Positions 1 through 10,578 are shown, counted from the first letter of the stretch. The stretch is 64,000 nucleotides of DNA from Zygnema cylindricum (GCA_037447655.1 JBBHKE010003536.1:35968-99967), one strand, 5' to 3'. Numbers and translations are program-made. The notes: generated from the letters alone by a model not told the origin.

Positions 1-1243
1 TCATATGTTTTTTTGCGATACTCTTCGAACTCCTGGCGAAGGGCGTTGAGTTGATTTTGGAGCTGTTCACATCGGGTCTCTAGTAACGCGATGTGATGAT
101 CCGCAGCTGCAAGCCGCCTCCGAGTGATGCGTTCCCATACGTGATTTTCCCCTTCCTGAACCTCGGGTACTTTGGGTTGCTACGGAACGTTTGCCGATGC
201 AGGCTCCTCGGGTGCCGGAATCCTGGGTTCGGGTTCAGCCACTGGGGAAACTCCCTCTGGTTCCTCGTCCGCCGGTTCGCACCGAGGTACCTTCCGCAAT
301 TTGAAAGACACGTGTTTTCTTGCAGCTCAGACCCGCTGCAGAGCATTCCTTCGAGCCAGCTTGAGTACTCGCACCTCAGGGGTGACCTCCGCTCGAGAGA
401 TGATGTCCTGGAGGCGGACATCCCACGGGTGATAATGGCAGAGTAACCCAGGAACATCAATCCTGTACCTGTAGTTGTCCTCTACCACTTCCACGAACGG
501 TAAGGTGTGAGGATTCAGCTGCACATAGTCTTTATGATTATTTTCCAGGTCCTTGGTCCGCATGAAATTCCACGCTGGGTGTGAAGGAAGGTCCGCAGGG
601 ATACGGATAGGATCTCCAGGCTTCCCTATACGCCATTCCTCGGGCCACTCCGAGGGGTTCCAATAAAACCTTTTGGCGAAGCTAAAGGCGAGGTCCGGAT
701 GCTGGGTGTCGACCGGTAGTGGGAAGAGGTAGTCGGGAATTTCCTCTCCCTGTTCACTCTCCTCCTCCGAATCTCTTCGGTTTTCGCGCAAGAGAAACAC
801 ATCGTCACCACTGGGGTATTGTTCCTCTGCCTTCCTCTCCGCGCTTTCAGATGACTGCTTGTCCGCGGTGCTCTCTTTGTTTGGGTCCCGCATCACCTCC
901 AGATCTGAGGCGCGCTCCTCAATTGGCGGAGGCGTTGGTTCACTTTCCAGTTCCTCCGCCTCCGACAGCTCATGATCCGCTTGAAATTCCTGATCACCTT
1001 CCCGAGTTGGGGTGTATTCAGGATCCTGTGAGTTTTCTGACCCCTCCCCTCCACTGGTCTTTGCCGGTCCTGCCTCGCTACTGGCGCTTTCCTCCGGTTC
1101 CGGCTCCACTTCTACTTCTCTTTGCGTGCTTGCTTCCACCATGGCCTCCGCCGCCCTTAGCAATCTCTCGAGACGGCTCGGGTCTCGTTCTCCCACCCGT
1201 ATTAGTCTCCTCCTTTCGGGGGTGGAGAGGACGATGACGCCAT
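1..1243 (-). pseudogene. Extra acidic ORF downstream of gypsy pol (Gyp1)
   Basis: This reading frame lies in sense orientation between the chromodomain and the expected 3' LTR. It opens at a conserved MASSS-like start at 1243 and loses frame near 1215 through a 1-base deletion relative to Gyp2. It is then open from 1196 to 327, with in-frame TGA at 327-329 (CGA in Gyp2) and one later TAG. The N-terminal half is Glu/Ser/Pro-rich and very acidic. A conserved core contains WPEEWR, IPAD-PSHPAWNFMRTKDL and LPFVEVVEDNYRYRIDVPG. The C-terminus (about 1-105) is a predicted coiled coil with LLETRCEQLQNQL. The window edge cuts the end. I do not recognise the family. A structural or regulatory accessory protein is only a guess. 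Confidence 0.75.
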
Positions 1244-1552
1244 AGACACTGCTGAACCAGACAATTCCGGTAGCTCCAAAAGCGAAGGGAAACTGATTGT
1301 GCGGAGAGAAGCAGTTTCTAAGCTGCTGAGACTGGGTTGGTTGTTAGGACGAATGACGGCTGTATTCCCGAGGGTTGAGGGTTTCACTTTTCAACTGTGC
1401 GAAGCGTCGCAACGGGCGAGGGTATCGTAGCGTCCAACATTTATAAAACTGCGCTGCTGCGGCGAAACCGAGGGTTCGTCGTCACCTACATAGTGAAACA
1501 CAATTGCGTCGTTGCGCTTTCCTGTCAGCGCACCGGTGGTGCTGCGATCCTC
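1244..1552 (-). other. Spacer between gypsy pol and the extra ORF, rich in GCAAC/GTAGCG motifs
   Basis: There is no reading frame of its own here. The stretch is CpG-rich with many short GCAAC, GCGCA and GTAGCG motifs. It aligns by eye with 30132-30418 of Gyp2 (shared GACGAACCCTCGGTTTCG and AATGTTGGACG-type blocks). It may be the leader of a separate transcript for the downstream ORF, but no promoter is recognisable. Confidence 0.55.
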
Positions 1553-2545
1553 TCACGTCAACGTAACCATGTTGCGCTGCGGTGGTTGCGCTGCTACAGC
1601 GTTACGATGTGGTGACATCGCCGCTGCGGTCATTTGCCGCGTCCCCAATATCATTGCGATGGTTGCGCCACTGCGATTCGCTCCTTTGTTGCGGCTGCTG
1701 CGATTTCCCCTCCGGTAAGGCTGAGTGTCCTCACTCCGCTCAAACCGGCGCAGCAACTCCGGGGAATGCAGATCCTTCTCGTCCACCCAAGAGTCGTCCT
1801 CGGCACCGTAACCCTTCCAACGCACCAAGTATTGGGCGGAGTTGGAATTTCGAGAGTGATGTGACTGAAGGATCTCCTCCACCTCATACTCGTCCGAGGT
1901 TTTTCGAACGGGTGGTAAAGGAGTATGCCGTCGTCGATTAGGAAACATTAGATCAGGATCCCGGAATGGTTTAAGAAGGGAAACATGGAAAACATTTTGG
2001 ATATGCCAGTCTGTCGGGATATCCAACTTGTACGCTACGTCGCCCACACAGGAAAGAATTGTGAATGGGCGCGTGAACTTTGGTGCCAACTTTTTAGAGA
2101 GGGCACCCGGCAAGGAGAGGTTTACCATATTAAGGCGAACCTTGTCCCCCACACAGAAGATGGTGTCCTTTCGGTGAGCGTCGGCCTGCGACTTTTGACG
2201 ATCTTTTGCCATTTGGAGCGCCTTGGCCGCCTTTTCCAAGTTTCCTTGCAAAGCTTTGGCAAAGTCTAGAGCAGCCGGTGTTTGGCAGTCCGCTACTAAT
2301 AAGTTTTGGGGAAGAGTGGGTTGTCGTCCATTGAGGGAGAATGGCGTAGCATTTGTTGACGAGTGCACTTCACTGTTGTATGCTACCTCGATTGTCGTTA
2401 AATGGTCCACCCAATCCGTTTGGTGCACCGAGACATAATCTCGCAATGCTTCCTCCAAAGTTCGATTCACCCTTTCAGTCTGACCATCAGTTTGAGGGTG
2501 GTAGGCTGTGGACATGGCCAGCTGCGTGCCACATAGCGCAAACAT
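1553..2545 (-). CDS. Gypsy integrase C-terminal half with chromodomain (Gyp1)
   Basis: A 330-residue open segment continues the integrase core. Near the start it has AYHPQTDGQTERVNRTLE, which carries the third catalytic acid (Glu). It then has a GPY/F-like module (KLAPKFTRPFTIL, VFHVSLLKPF) and a chromodomain near residues 220-268 (EYEVEEIL, QYLVRWKGY, DDSWV, LLRRF) with aromatic positions kept. Chromodomains of this group bind histone marks and steer integration. The last 60 residues are low-complexity and Arg/Ala-rich, coded by the GCAAC-type repeat region. One stop (TAG, near 2548) separates it from the preceding integrase segment, so it is a fragment of one polyprotein. Confidence 0.9.
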   Translation of the reverse strand: MFALCGTQLAMSTAYHPQTDGQTERVNRTLEEALRDYVSVHQTDWVDHLTTIEVAYNSEVHSSTNATPFSLNGRQPTLPQNLLVADCQTPAALDFAKALQGNLEKAAKALQMAKDRQKSQADAHRKDTIFCVGDKVRLNMVNLSLPGALSKKLAPKFTRPFTILSCVGDVAYKLDIPTDWHIQNVFHVSLLKPFRDPDLMFPNRRRHTPLPPVRKTSDEYEVEEILQSHHSRNSNSAQYLVRWKGYGAEDDSWVDEKDLHSPELLRRFERSEDTQPYRRGNRSSRNKGANRSGATIAMILGTRQMTAAAMSPHRNAVAAQPPQRNMVTLT

Positions 2546-2551
2546 ATTTTG

Positions 2552-3148
2552 CTAAAAGTGGCTCACGAATTTACGATCGCGGTCGCTGACGATTTTTTTT
2601 GGAAGTCCGTGATGGCGGAATATTTCCCGAAAGAATAAGTCCGCAATATCTTGTGCAGTAGCTGTAGTGGTCGTGGGTAGAAAATGTGCCATTTTCGTCA
2701 GGTAATCCACGACGACGAAGATTGAGTCGTAGCCCTCTTTCGTCCGGGGAAGGGCTAGGACAAAATCCATCGAGATTGCCTCCCAAGGAACAGATGGTAT
2801 TGGGAGGGGGTGTAACAAGCCTTGTTGCCCTGAATCCGCTTTGTTTCTATTACACGAGTCACACGTCCGGACATATTCTGCAATGTCTCGAGTCATGTTT
2901 GGCCAGTAATACGCCTCAGCGACACGTGCGGTTGTTTTATCCCGCCCAAAATGTCCACTGAGCGTCTCATCGTGACTCATTTGAAGAATCGTGTGACAAA
3001 GTTCCGTATTTTTTGGCACATAAAGCCGTGTTGTCTTACTCGGTTTGTACTGCCACATACCATTGGCGGTTCGAACGAGTACTTTCCGTTTGATGAGTTC
3101 CTTTAGTGAATCATCATCGCCGTAGGCGGCCTTTATCCGACTTAACCA
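2552..3148 (-). CDS. Gypsy integrase N-terminal half (Gyp1)
   Basis: This is the integrase zinc-binding domain followed by the start of the catalytic core. The HHCC finger is visible (SHDETLSGHFGRDKT and CDSCNRNK). The core shows the first catalytic Asp in ISMDFVLALP and the second in VSDRDRKF. Part of this region (up to 3148) lies before the first Met of the open segment and follows a TAG stop after VQVDE. It inserts the cDNA copy into host chromatin. Gyp2 and Gyp3 carry degraded versions. Confidence 0.9.
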   Translation of the reverse strand, partial: WLSRIKAAYGDDDSLKELIKRKVLVRTANGMWQYKPSKTTRLYVPKNTELCHTILQMSHDETLSGHFGRDKTTARVAEAYYWPNMTRDIAEYVRTCDSCNRNKADSGQQGLLHPLPIPSVPWEAISMDFVLALPRTKEGYDSIFVVVDYLTKMAHFLPTTTTATAQDIADLFFREIFRHHGLPKKIVSDRDRKFVSHF

Positions 3149-4183
3149 CTATTCGTCCACTTGCACCGTACTGGTGACTGCGCAGAGCTTCGGATCTTGC
3201 GCTGCGGTCGACGCTGCGCTTTTCTCTTTCACATAGTCTCCGTTCCCTTGCTGCGGTGCTTGCGGTCGTTGCTCCACTGCCGGCGCAGCGACGTCAGGTC
3301 TTCTTGACAGCGCATCTGCCGGGTTCGTTTTGCCTGGCTCATATTCAATAACAAATTCCGGACCAAAGGTTTGCAGAAACGTCATCCAGCGCACTTGCTT
3401 CTTGGACAACTTCGGCTGGGTTTGGAGATATTGTAAGGCGTGGTGATCCGTGATAACCGTGATCCGTTTCCCCTGAACGTAACACTTCCAAACCTCCAAC
3501 GCATTGATAATAGCTATTGTTTCCTTCTCATGGGTGGCCCGGTTCAACTCTGCTGCCTTTAGTTTGCGACTGTCGTAGGCGATGGGTTGAAGGCCTTTCC
3601 CTTGATCTTGCATAAGGATCACTCCAATAGCCGTATCACTAGCGTCGGTAATTATCGTCCAAGGTAAGTCCGGATCGGGAACAACTAACACAGGGGCGGT
3701 AACCAATCGCTTCTTTAGCGTGTTAAAGGTTGCCCCTTGCGCCGCTTTCCAATCATAGGGCACATCATTCTTGAGCAATTCCGTGAGCGGTGCAGCGATT
3801 TTTGCGAAACCTTCGACAAAACATCGATAATAGGAGCATAGTCCTAGAAAGCTCCGTAACTCCGTAATATTCGCCGGCTGCGGCCACTCCTTAACTGCCC
3901 TTGTCTTGTTTGGATCCACTGCGATTTCGTCCCGGCTCACCACATGGCCTAAAAAATCAATCTTCTCCTTGAAGAAGTCACATTTACTTCTTTTTGCGTA
4001 TAACTTATGCTCCCGAAGGACTTGTAGGACCGTCCGTAAGTGCTGCATATGCTCTTCTTGCGTTCGGCTATACACCAATATGTCGTCTAAGAAGACGATC
4101 ACAAACGCGTCTAGAAATTGTCGAAAGATGGAATTCATTAAATGCATAAAGGTCGACGGTGCGTTAGTCAACTCGAACGGCAT
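3149..4183 (-). CDS. Gypsy reverse transcriptase (C-terminal part) and RNase H (Gyp1)
   Basis: A 344-residue open segment starts in the palm with [17 protein letters not shown] and the catalytic FLDDILVYS box (FxDD form). It continues through the thumb to an RNase H domain. That domain shows TDASDTAIG (Asp), THEKETIAI (Glu) and TDHHALQYL (Asp), then an NPADALSRR tail that links to integrase. All catalytic acids are visible. It is separated from the upstream RT half by a stop near 4205. Copies the element RNA into DNA and removes the RNA strand. Confidence 0.92.
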   Translation of the reverse strand: MPFELTNAPSTFMHLMNSIFRQFLDAFVIVFLDDILVYSRTQEEHMQHLRTVLQVLREHKLYAKRSKCDFFKEKIDFLGHVVSRDEIAVDPNKTRAVKEWPQPANITELRSFLGLCSYYRCFVEGFAKIAAPLTELLKNDVPYDWKAAQGATFNTLKKRLVTAPVLVVPDPDLPWTIITDASDTAIGVILMQDQGKGLQPIAYDSRKLKAAELNRATHEKETIAIINALEVWKCYVQGKRITVITDHHALQYLQTQPKLSKKQVRWMTFLQTFGPEFVIEYEPGKTNPADALSRRPDVAAPAVEQRPQAPQQGNGDYVKEKSAASTAAQDPKLCAVTSTVQVDE

Positions 4184-4745
4184 TACCTGAAATTGGAAAT
4201 GACCGTATCAAGTTTTGAACGCCGTCTTCTCCACATCCTCCTCGGCAATTCTGATCTGGTGGTAGCCGCTCCGCAAGTCTATTTTCGAAAAATATTTAGC
4301 ACCCTGAAGTCGATCCAACAATTTGTCTATCCTCGGTAGGGGGTACGCATTCTTCACCGTTAATTTGTTCAGCGCTCGGTAGTCAATACACATACGAAAA
4401 CCTCCATCTTTCTTGTTCACAAAGAGAACGGAGGCTCTATATGGTGACTTGCTTGGTTTGATTGCTACGGCTTCGACCAACTCCGCGAGTTGCTTTTTCA
4501 ATTCGTCCAACTCGGTGTAGCTCATCTTGTATATCCGATTAGCCGGGGGTACTGCTCTACAAACAAGCTCTATCCTATGGTCTACTTCGGGCTTCGGAGG
4601 TAATCCTTCGGGGAGCTTCGGGGGAAATACATCTGCGTACTCCTCAAGAAGTTTTGTCACGACTTCTGGGGCCTCTTCGGAAGTCTTCCCAATGTTGTCA
4701 CTTTCTTTGGAGTCGAAGTCGGGGTCTTTCTTCTTCCATTCTTAA
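4184..4745 (-). CDS. Gypsy reverse transcriptase, N-terminal part (Gyp1)
   Basis: This holds the fingers and early palm of the [16 protein letters not shown], the VDHRIEL motif, [42 protein letters not shown] and [15 protein letters not shown] with the first catalytic Asp. The 150-residue open segment ends at 4208, where a stop splits it from the rest of the RT. The start in the intact element would be upstream in the polyprotein. Very similar, more decayed copies lie at 44040-44700 (Gyp3). Confidence 0.92.
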
Positions 4746-4774
4746 AGGATCCCTTCCTTTGCCTCCTCGATTGG

Positions 4775-5345
4775 CTAGACGACCGCCATACCAATCGTTT
4801 CCCCTTTCTTGAGTGCCCTCTTGAGCTGTAAGGCCGAAAGCAGGCGTCCCTCCTCCGCTCCCTTACTAGCCGCACCCGCTTTTACCTCAAACTCTTCTTC
4901 ACCTTTCTTCACTCTCATGGTGCCACTTCTCCAATCGATCGTCGGATTCCATTTTTGCAGCCACGGCTTCCCCAGGATTACCTCATGGTCCCAAAGAGAT
5001 AATACATGAAGCGTGTCGTACCATCGGAATTTCCCAACTCCGACGCGTAACCTCGGGGTACTATGGGTAATCGATAAGGAACTGCCGTCGGCCAATTGTA
5101 CCGACTGATGATCCTTTAGTACCACAAGAGGGATTTCAACCTTTTCACCGTCGCCTCATTAATGAAGTTCCCCGATGCTTCGGAATCCACCATGAAGTCA
5201 GCTGCAATCACTCTGATTTGACCCCGAAATATCAAAGGGTCTCCACCGTCACCGGCTAATCTCATAACGGTAAGTTTTCCCCTTTTCAGAGCTTTCCGTT
5301 TTGGACACTCTCCAGCCACATGATCTGGAGAACCGCACTGGAAGC
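4775..5345 (-). pseudogene. Gypsy CCHC knuckle and aspartic protease region (Gyp1)
   Basis: A CCHC knuckle reads CFQCGSPDHVAGEC near 5301-5342. Next is the retroviral-type protease, whose active site reads VDSEASGNFI where Gyp3 has VDPGASGNFI, so the catalytic D-S/T-G has lost its Gly. A frameshift near 5130 separates this from the continuing protease fold (DHQSVQLADGSS, HEVILGKPWLQKWNP, 4775-5125). The ILGKPWL motif matches the second conserved protease block of gypsy elements. The protein here cannot be active as read. Confidence 0.85.
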
Positions 5346-6210
5346 ATTGGCCATTTTGCCTCCTTCGCTAGATTTCCTCGGGGGATAAGTCATTGGTCTT
5401 GGTCTTGGTAGTTCTCTTCTTTCTCCGCAGGACATTGACCGCTTCCTTATCCTCATTAATTGCGCCGAGCTCCATGGGTGTTGGACCTTCGTCTCATCGA
5501 TTTCCTCCGCTACTGCTCGACCCGTAGTGATAAGGTCTCCGGAGGTTAAAGTCGACCGAATCGGTTCGCTCCGCAAACTGGTTGATTGCCGAGAGAATAG
5601 AAGTCGTGCTTTCCCGAGCAAGCCATTGTTCCACATCTCTACGAATAGACAACTTAAGCCCCTTCACGAAGCGATCCACTACTTCATCCTCCGTCATCGT
5701 AGGTATTTGAACTTTGCACTCCAAGAACCGCTGCGTAAACTCCATCACTGAAGTTCGTTGCTTCAATGCTGCGATCTTATCTCTCGCCACCTTCATCGTG
5801 TTGACGGGCTGCCAAGTGTTGCGGAGGAGTTGAACGAAGAGCGCCCAGACGGTCGGTAACTCATCGTCCTCTACCAATGTTCTCCACCAAGCCGCCACTG
5901 CCCCTTTAAGAAGACCACCCGCGTAGTGAATCTTCTCACGATCCGATAGGCTAGGAAAATTCTCGAGATAGTTCGCCACGGAGAATAGCCATGAGTCAAG
6001 GTTCTTGTGTCTTGCAGGGTCAAACTCATCGGGATGTCTTAATTTCGGTCTCCTAGAGTCCCTCTCTATGCATCCATGAGGTCCCTCCCCTAGACGAGAC
6101 TCCAAGGCTGCGACGGTGTTATTGAGTTGAGCGTTCTGTAATCTCACACTTTCCAATTCCCTGAGGACTTGCGCCAAAATTTATGTAGTGGATACGTTGT
6201 GTTCATCCAT
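5346..6210 (-). pseudogene. Gypsy gag, capsid region (Gyp1)
   Basis: The family start is ATG at 6210, about 20 bases downstream of the primer site, but codon 10 is TAA (6181-6183). The open part (5494-6177) has a coiled-coil start (LRELESVRLQNAQLNNTVAALE) and the retrotransposon gag core (LDSWLFSVANYLENF, GGLLKGAVAAWWRTL, FTQRFLECKVQIPTM). Near 5490 an indel shifts frame before the linker to the CCHC knuckle. This protein forms the particle that packages the RNA. Gyp3 has the same gag at 42471-43350. Confidence 0.88.
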
Positions 6211-6231
6211 GGTGTCGAGTCACGGGTAACA

Positions 6232-6244
6232 GCTTCGATACCAG
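6232..6244 (-). other. Gypsy primer binding site (Gyp1)
   Basis: On the minus strand the bases right after the LTR end read CTGGTATCGAAGC. This is close to the usual plant site TGGTATCAGAGC, which pairs with the 3' end of initiator tRNA-Met. The equivalent in Gyp3 (42438-42449) reads TGGTATTGGAGC. Confidence 0.8.
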
Positions 6245-6730
6245 TGTAAAAGAGGCAACAATACACAACATCACGTCGCAATGCAGAGCGGAAACGCCAA
6301 GGATCTTCCCGTAGCAACAGTAGGAGCACACAGTACTAACAGACAAGTTTGCGCTTTATTGCTGGAAAGAGAGTAGAAGGTTGCGCTCGCTGTATAGGTC
6401 TACTTGAGGTCCCCCATTCACTAGGTCTACTGGACTATTAAAACTAACTGCTATTCAACCTAGTACTATACAGCTGTACACGTGGACCTTCACGGTCAAC
6501 CGAGATCTATCCAAAACTTCCTTCTAGAACTATACAGCTCAATCTACATTCTGCGGCGTTGCTATGCTGCGCTGCTGCGCTACTAAGTTGCTACGCCGCT
6601 AAGTTGCTATGCTGCTATGCTGCGCTGGTCTGGAATCGTAGTTGCGCTGCTCTGGAATCGCAACTGCGCTGCTCCAAAATCGCAACTATAGCAGCCTAGC
6701 CCTAGCCACTAAGTACCCAATTCTGTAACC
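6245..6730 (-). repeat. Gypsy 5' LTR (Gyp1)
   Basis: It runs from a TGTTACAG-like start (near 6730, here GGTTACAG) to TTTTACA at 6245. It aligns by eye along its length with the complete 3' LTR of Gyp2 at 31751-32255 (505 bp). Shared blocks include GTACTTAGTGGCTAG, TTGACCGTGAAGGTCCACGT and GTTGCTACG. The right end is uncertain by a few bases because the first bases form a small palindrome (TGTAACCCTGTTACA). Confidence 0.85.
6550..6695. repeat. Short tandem repeats inside the gypsy LTR
   Basis: Tandem variants of GTTGCTATGCTGCGCTG and TCTGGAATCGCAACTGCGC lie in the U3 part of the LTR. The Gyp2 LTR has the same type of array at 31790-31925 with a different arrangement. Such U3 repeats often vary in copy number between elements. 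Confidence 0.7.
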
Positions 6731-6949
6731 CTGTTACAAAAATAAAGGCATAACTAGACGTAGACTTCCCTTTATCGAAGTCGTCGCCCCAATCTACATC
6801 ACAAAATCTAACACACTCCAACGACGTCAATCTAAATCGAAATAAAATCCAATTTCGATTATTCATGCAAGTTATCTAAAGAGTTGTCTCACGGCATCGA
6901 AATGAATCTTCTTATGTGCCTCAGAAAATCGGTTCATGACAAAATGTGT
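6731..6949. other. Intergenic, no feature seen
   Basis: AT-rich DNA outside the Gyp1 LTR. No open frame or repeat is evident. It may already be part of the decayed RNase H of fragment K. Confidence 0.4.
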
Positions 6950-7990
6950 GGACAAAATATCAAGTCTTGTTGCAACACTTAATTACATCAAACTTACAAT
7001 AGCCTCACGGTAAGGCACGTTGACTACCAAATCTTCCTTAAATTTGCAATGTTATACTTTTGAGTCAAGCTGCGTCAAAACCGAATTGGAATCCAGCATA
7101 AAAAAAATCGTTAATACTTCTCCTCAATTTTGTGTTTGCAAAAGTTAAATATCCTTATTTGCAAATCTTAAACTTCCACGCCAAAAAAATATTATACGTC
7201 ACCCAAATATGTCCCCTTGAAATGTAGACATAAGTAAACCCTCAAATCCCTTATTCGCGCCATGATGTCAAAAATCATTACAAAATAATCCACGTAGACC
7301 GAAAATATGATTTGGCCTTTCCTTTCCCCTTGAACGTAAACGCCCTAGTTCGAAACAATACGCACGAGTCCAAAATCTGTCAAGATTTTATGCAAAGGTA
7401 AATGGTAAGCGTTGGGCGCCCGTTTAAGTCCATACAAAGATTTTCTTAGCCGCCATACCTTTCTTTCCTTCGACATCATCCCTTTCGATAACTTTACATA
7501 AACATCTTCTTTTAAATATCCATTGAAAAACATAGTCTCTACGTCCATTTGGTGCACATGCTTATTACTAACAGCGGGAATAACAATAATCATCCTCAAA
7601 AATTCAAACTTCAATGTTGGTGTATATGTTTTGGTACAATCTATCCCTTTCCCTTTGTTGAAATCCCTTTTACATTGATCGAGCCTTATTCTTCACAATT
7701 TCCCCCGTTTTTGGTATATTCTATCCTTTTCCTTTTGTTGGAATCCCTTAACATTGATTGAGCCCTATGCTTCACAATTTCCCCCGATGTTCAAATTTTA
7801 TTTTTAAATCCACTTAGCATCTACTGTTTTTTTTTTCCTTTGGGTAAATTAACCTTGTTTAATGTAAGGTTATCAATAATAGATTGAATTTCATTCTCCT
7901 ATGCCGATTCCCAATGCTTCTCCCAATTGCATGATTTGCGAGCTTCTTTGTACGATTATTGGTCGTCCGACAAATTCTCACATAATGATT
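6950..7990 (-). pseudogene. Fragment K: decayed copia reverse transcriptase
   Basis: Reading the minus strand from 7990 down, pieces of a Ty1/copia RT appear in order: an EEA...W motif, LPKGKK-VDAKWIFKIK, the KHRAR-like block, HVHQMDVETMFFNGYLKEDVYV (7345-7614), SLYGLKRAPNAY and a YVDD-like VYVDYF near 7275. A faint LGDV-YFFGVEV follows. Many stops and shifts interrupt it. It is more decayed than the other copia copies here and its motifs resemble a different lineage. No LTR was found for it. Confidence 0.75.
7631..7790. repeat. 80-bp tandem duplication inside fragment K
   Basis: Two adjacent units (about 7631-7710 and 7711-7790) share TTGGTA, CTATCC, TTTGTTG, ACATTGAT, GAGCC and CTTCACAATTTCCCCC in the same order with scattered differences. 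The duplication covers the start of the RT and breaks its frame. Confidence 0.8.
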
Positions 7991-9479
7991 GTTATAAGAG
8001 AAAATTGTCCCCCCTAGCCATTGAAATATAATAACGCAAATTCTCTACATTTCCCCCTTTTCTATCAAATGAGAGACAAACCGACTTTTTTCCCTTTTAT
8101 CTCTCTCATACTTCGCTACAGCTCAAACACTCCTCTTTTTCGGTTCCTCTTTAATCACACTCGGTCCACTAGATTTAGAAGTCAAAGATTTCGAGTGTCC
8201 GAAGACAAAGGGTAATTTTAAATTCGAGAATCAACTCTAATGATATCAAAATTTTAATTTTCAAAAAAATCTCTTACCCCCTCCCTCCTAACATTAGAGG
8301 TGGATTTCAACTCAATTTATGAATACAATGTTGGAAAAACTACCAAAAAAAACTCCCACCTCTTTGATTGGCGAGTGATTAATGTCACACATAGCTTCTA
8401 TTCTTTGAGGAACTGGTCAAACAAATAAGATTCTCTAATTTTTATTCATAAAAGAGATAGACTTAGCATGGATTGAAGAGTTTTTGGGGAAATGTGTGTT
8501 TTATTTAGTTCACAAGACTGTTTTGAGGAAATGTAGCAAAAATTGGAAGTGTTAAAGAGGGAGGATCATATCCCTCCTAAGAGTGGGGAGGGATTACCTA
8601 ACAGAGTACCACTAGTGTATTTTTTAACCTTTTTCCAACAACAAATATTTTCTAGGCCCCTCGGATTGAAACTCCCATGATGGGGATACACCCGAAAAAT
8701 ACCTTTGAGATTAAAGATCTGATGGTGTCCAATCTTCCTTGCCTTTTGGGAATGAGTTTTATAATACTCGTCTCTTTTAAAATGATGGAAGTTATTGGGG
8801 ACAATAAAATTTAGAGACGAATGGCAGATCTTACATCGTTGTGAACGTCGCCTCGCCCACCTTTTGTGGTGAGAGGATAAGAAACTGAAATACAAGACCT
8901 TTTAAGAACTAAGAGGGGGTGGGGATGAAATATCTATTATAGGAAAGAAAGAATTAGGGAAAATGAGTGAAAATACCCATGAGCAAGACGCCAATAGGGA
9001 TGTCCCTCTAAGGAACCGGAGCTAAATTTTTGGCTGTGATATTAAGATGCAAAAGAAAGCCAAATTCGGAAGATAACACCACTATAAGAAAAATAATGAA
9101 GATGACCTCAATGCAAACTTTTCGGAAAAAAGGTGCGCGTTGCAAACAAAAGGGACAAAGGCCTTAAAAATGGTGGAGGTCTATAGTCATGCGAATCGGA
9201 GTAGGAGACGACTTTTGTTGAAGATAAGGTGAGTACGTCCGTTAAGGGCTCACATTCCTTAGTGGACCGCCCGTATGCAATCACAAAAGTTGAGTACAGA
9301 TTAACTATATCCCTAAATTATATAAGATGGTATTGGGATAAAGACAGGCAAAAAAAACTCATTGCATGAAAAAGAAGAAAATCAAGGGAGGAAGTTGTGA
9401 GTATGGGACACTTAAATAAAGTAAAAAGAGATTTTCTACAATGAACTCTGAGAGTTTAAGGATACAAAACGTGATTGAC
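7991..9479. other. Long stretch without a supported gene
   Basis: AT-rich sequence. Short open frames at 8021-8215 (plus) and 8566-8895 (minus) show no motif I recognise. A single CACTATAAGAAAAAT at 9080-9094 resembles the tip of a plant CACTA transposon, but no partner inverted end is seen. Confidence 0.5.
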
Positions 9480-9900
9480 AATGATTGAATCATTGACGAC
9501 TGTCTCAAGGATGACAAAGCTTTCACATTTTAGCGATAAGTTCACGATCATCGATCTGCTCATGACATATTCGACGCTACATGGATGAGAATTGCATCAA
9601 ATGTTATGATGGATGACAACATTTTCGAAAATGATAATGGCCTACTATTATGTCTAAGGAGAACCTCATGAGTAATGATGGTTTTATCATTAATGACAAC
9701 ATTGTGACCAACGATGGTCCCACCGTTTGCCTTGGCCTCACGATTGGCCATGGTCTCACGACTAGTGTCTGCTTTATAAATGATGAAGGTCTCATGATTA
9801 TAAACGCCCACATGACTTGCGATCCCAATCATTAATGACAACCTCATGACTGACTGCGACATTATAGGTCACGACAGTCCGCCGATGTACGATCATAAAA
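9480..9900. repeat. Degenerate ATGA/TCATGAC-rich stretch
   Basis: Short motifs TCATGA, TCACGA, AATGATGG and ATGACAACAT recur on both strands at irregular spacing. It looks like a decayed simple or short-period repeat. Open frames here (9560-9862, 9650-9835) have repetitive composition and are not credible genes. Confidence 0.45.
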
Positions 9901-10578
9901 AATCGAGAATAAAAATTTAGAGTGCTAGAAGACATTCGGGGACAACGACAAAAAAATAACGAGCGTCAAAGGTAGAAGCAAAATGGGTACCTCCCCACCC
10001 TTATGGAGAATAAAGAGAGCTGAAAGTAATCTTAGTAAAAAAAATAAAATTGGAATATATTGTCTTCGATTCATCGCTCCGAACAAACAAGAATTAGCGC
10101 GATACATTAAGTAGGCGGTGGGTGTTCGTACAGATACTGTACGGTGAATCGTAATTTTAAGTAGTATGGTAACAAAATGGTAAATCGTATGGTGAATCAT
10201 ACAGGTGACACCCCTCCTCTCCCCCTCCACTAATTGCGCGCCACGATGGGGGATGGGGGTGTGCAGGGGCTCTTTTGAATTATTTTTTGACCCTGCGTCA
10301 GAGGTCGCAAAAGTCAACAAATTTCAGACCCGAAACCGACCCTTTTTTTTTCCAAAATCTGAGTAACCTACGCCCGACCGAGTTTTGTCACGCTACAAAA
10401 TTGTTAACCGTTAACCGACCGTCGTTTACGAAAAAAAAAATAACCGAATCTTGATTTTTCGAAACTAACCGTGCCCGCCCGTATCCGAAAAAGTACAAAA
10501 TTAATCAATGTACAACGGAATATGCCAATAATTACGAATTGTCGCGTTTCCTAAGATTTGTGAAATGAAATGTGTTAC
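9901..10578. other. Gene-free, possible old DNA-transposon remnants
   Basis: It contains GTACGGTGAATCGTA-type motifs repeated near 10140-10200. An AGACCCGAAACCGACCC motif at about 10327, followed by a T tract, resembles the ends of some non-autonomous hAT-like elements. No matching pair of ends was found. Confidence 0.35.

Larger units (their letters stand above)
1..6730 (-). mobile_element. Gyp1: Ty3/gypsy chromovirus, nearly full length
   Basis: Read on the minus strand this holds 5' LTR (6245-6730), primer site, gag, CCHC knuckle, protease, RT, RNase H, integrase, chromodomain and an extra downstream ORF that runs off the left window edge. The order RT-RNase H-IN plus a chromodomain defines a chromovirus. 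The 3' LTR is outside the window. Frames are interrupted by only a few stops and frameshifts, so this is the best preserved of three related copies. No nested insertion is seen in it. Confidence 0.93.

Noticed and set aside
719-1237. 172-codon plus-strand ORF rich in Pro and Leu
   Set aside because: It is the reverse complement of the acidic extra ORF of Gyp1. Its composition follows from that gene, and Gyp2 does not keep it open in the same way.
7549-7761. Plus-strand ORF over fragment K
   Set aside because: Shadow of the copia RT on the minus strand, created by the pyrimidine-rich tandem duplication.
8566-8895. 109-codon minus ORF with Cys/His residues
   Set aside because: No spacing matches a known zinc finger, no homologue is visible in the window, and the surroundings are decayed. 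I cannot support a gene.
9080-9094. CACTATAAGAAAAAT as a CACTA transposon end
   Set aside because: No inverted partner or subterminal repeats were found within the window.
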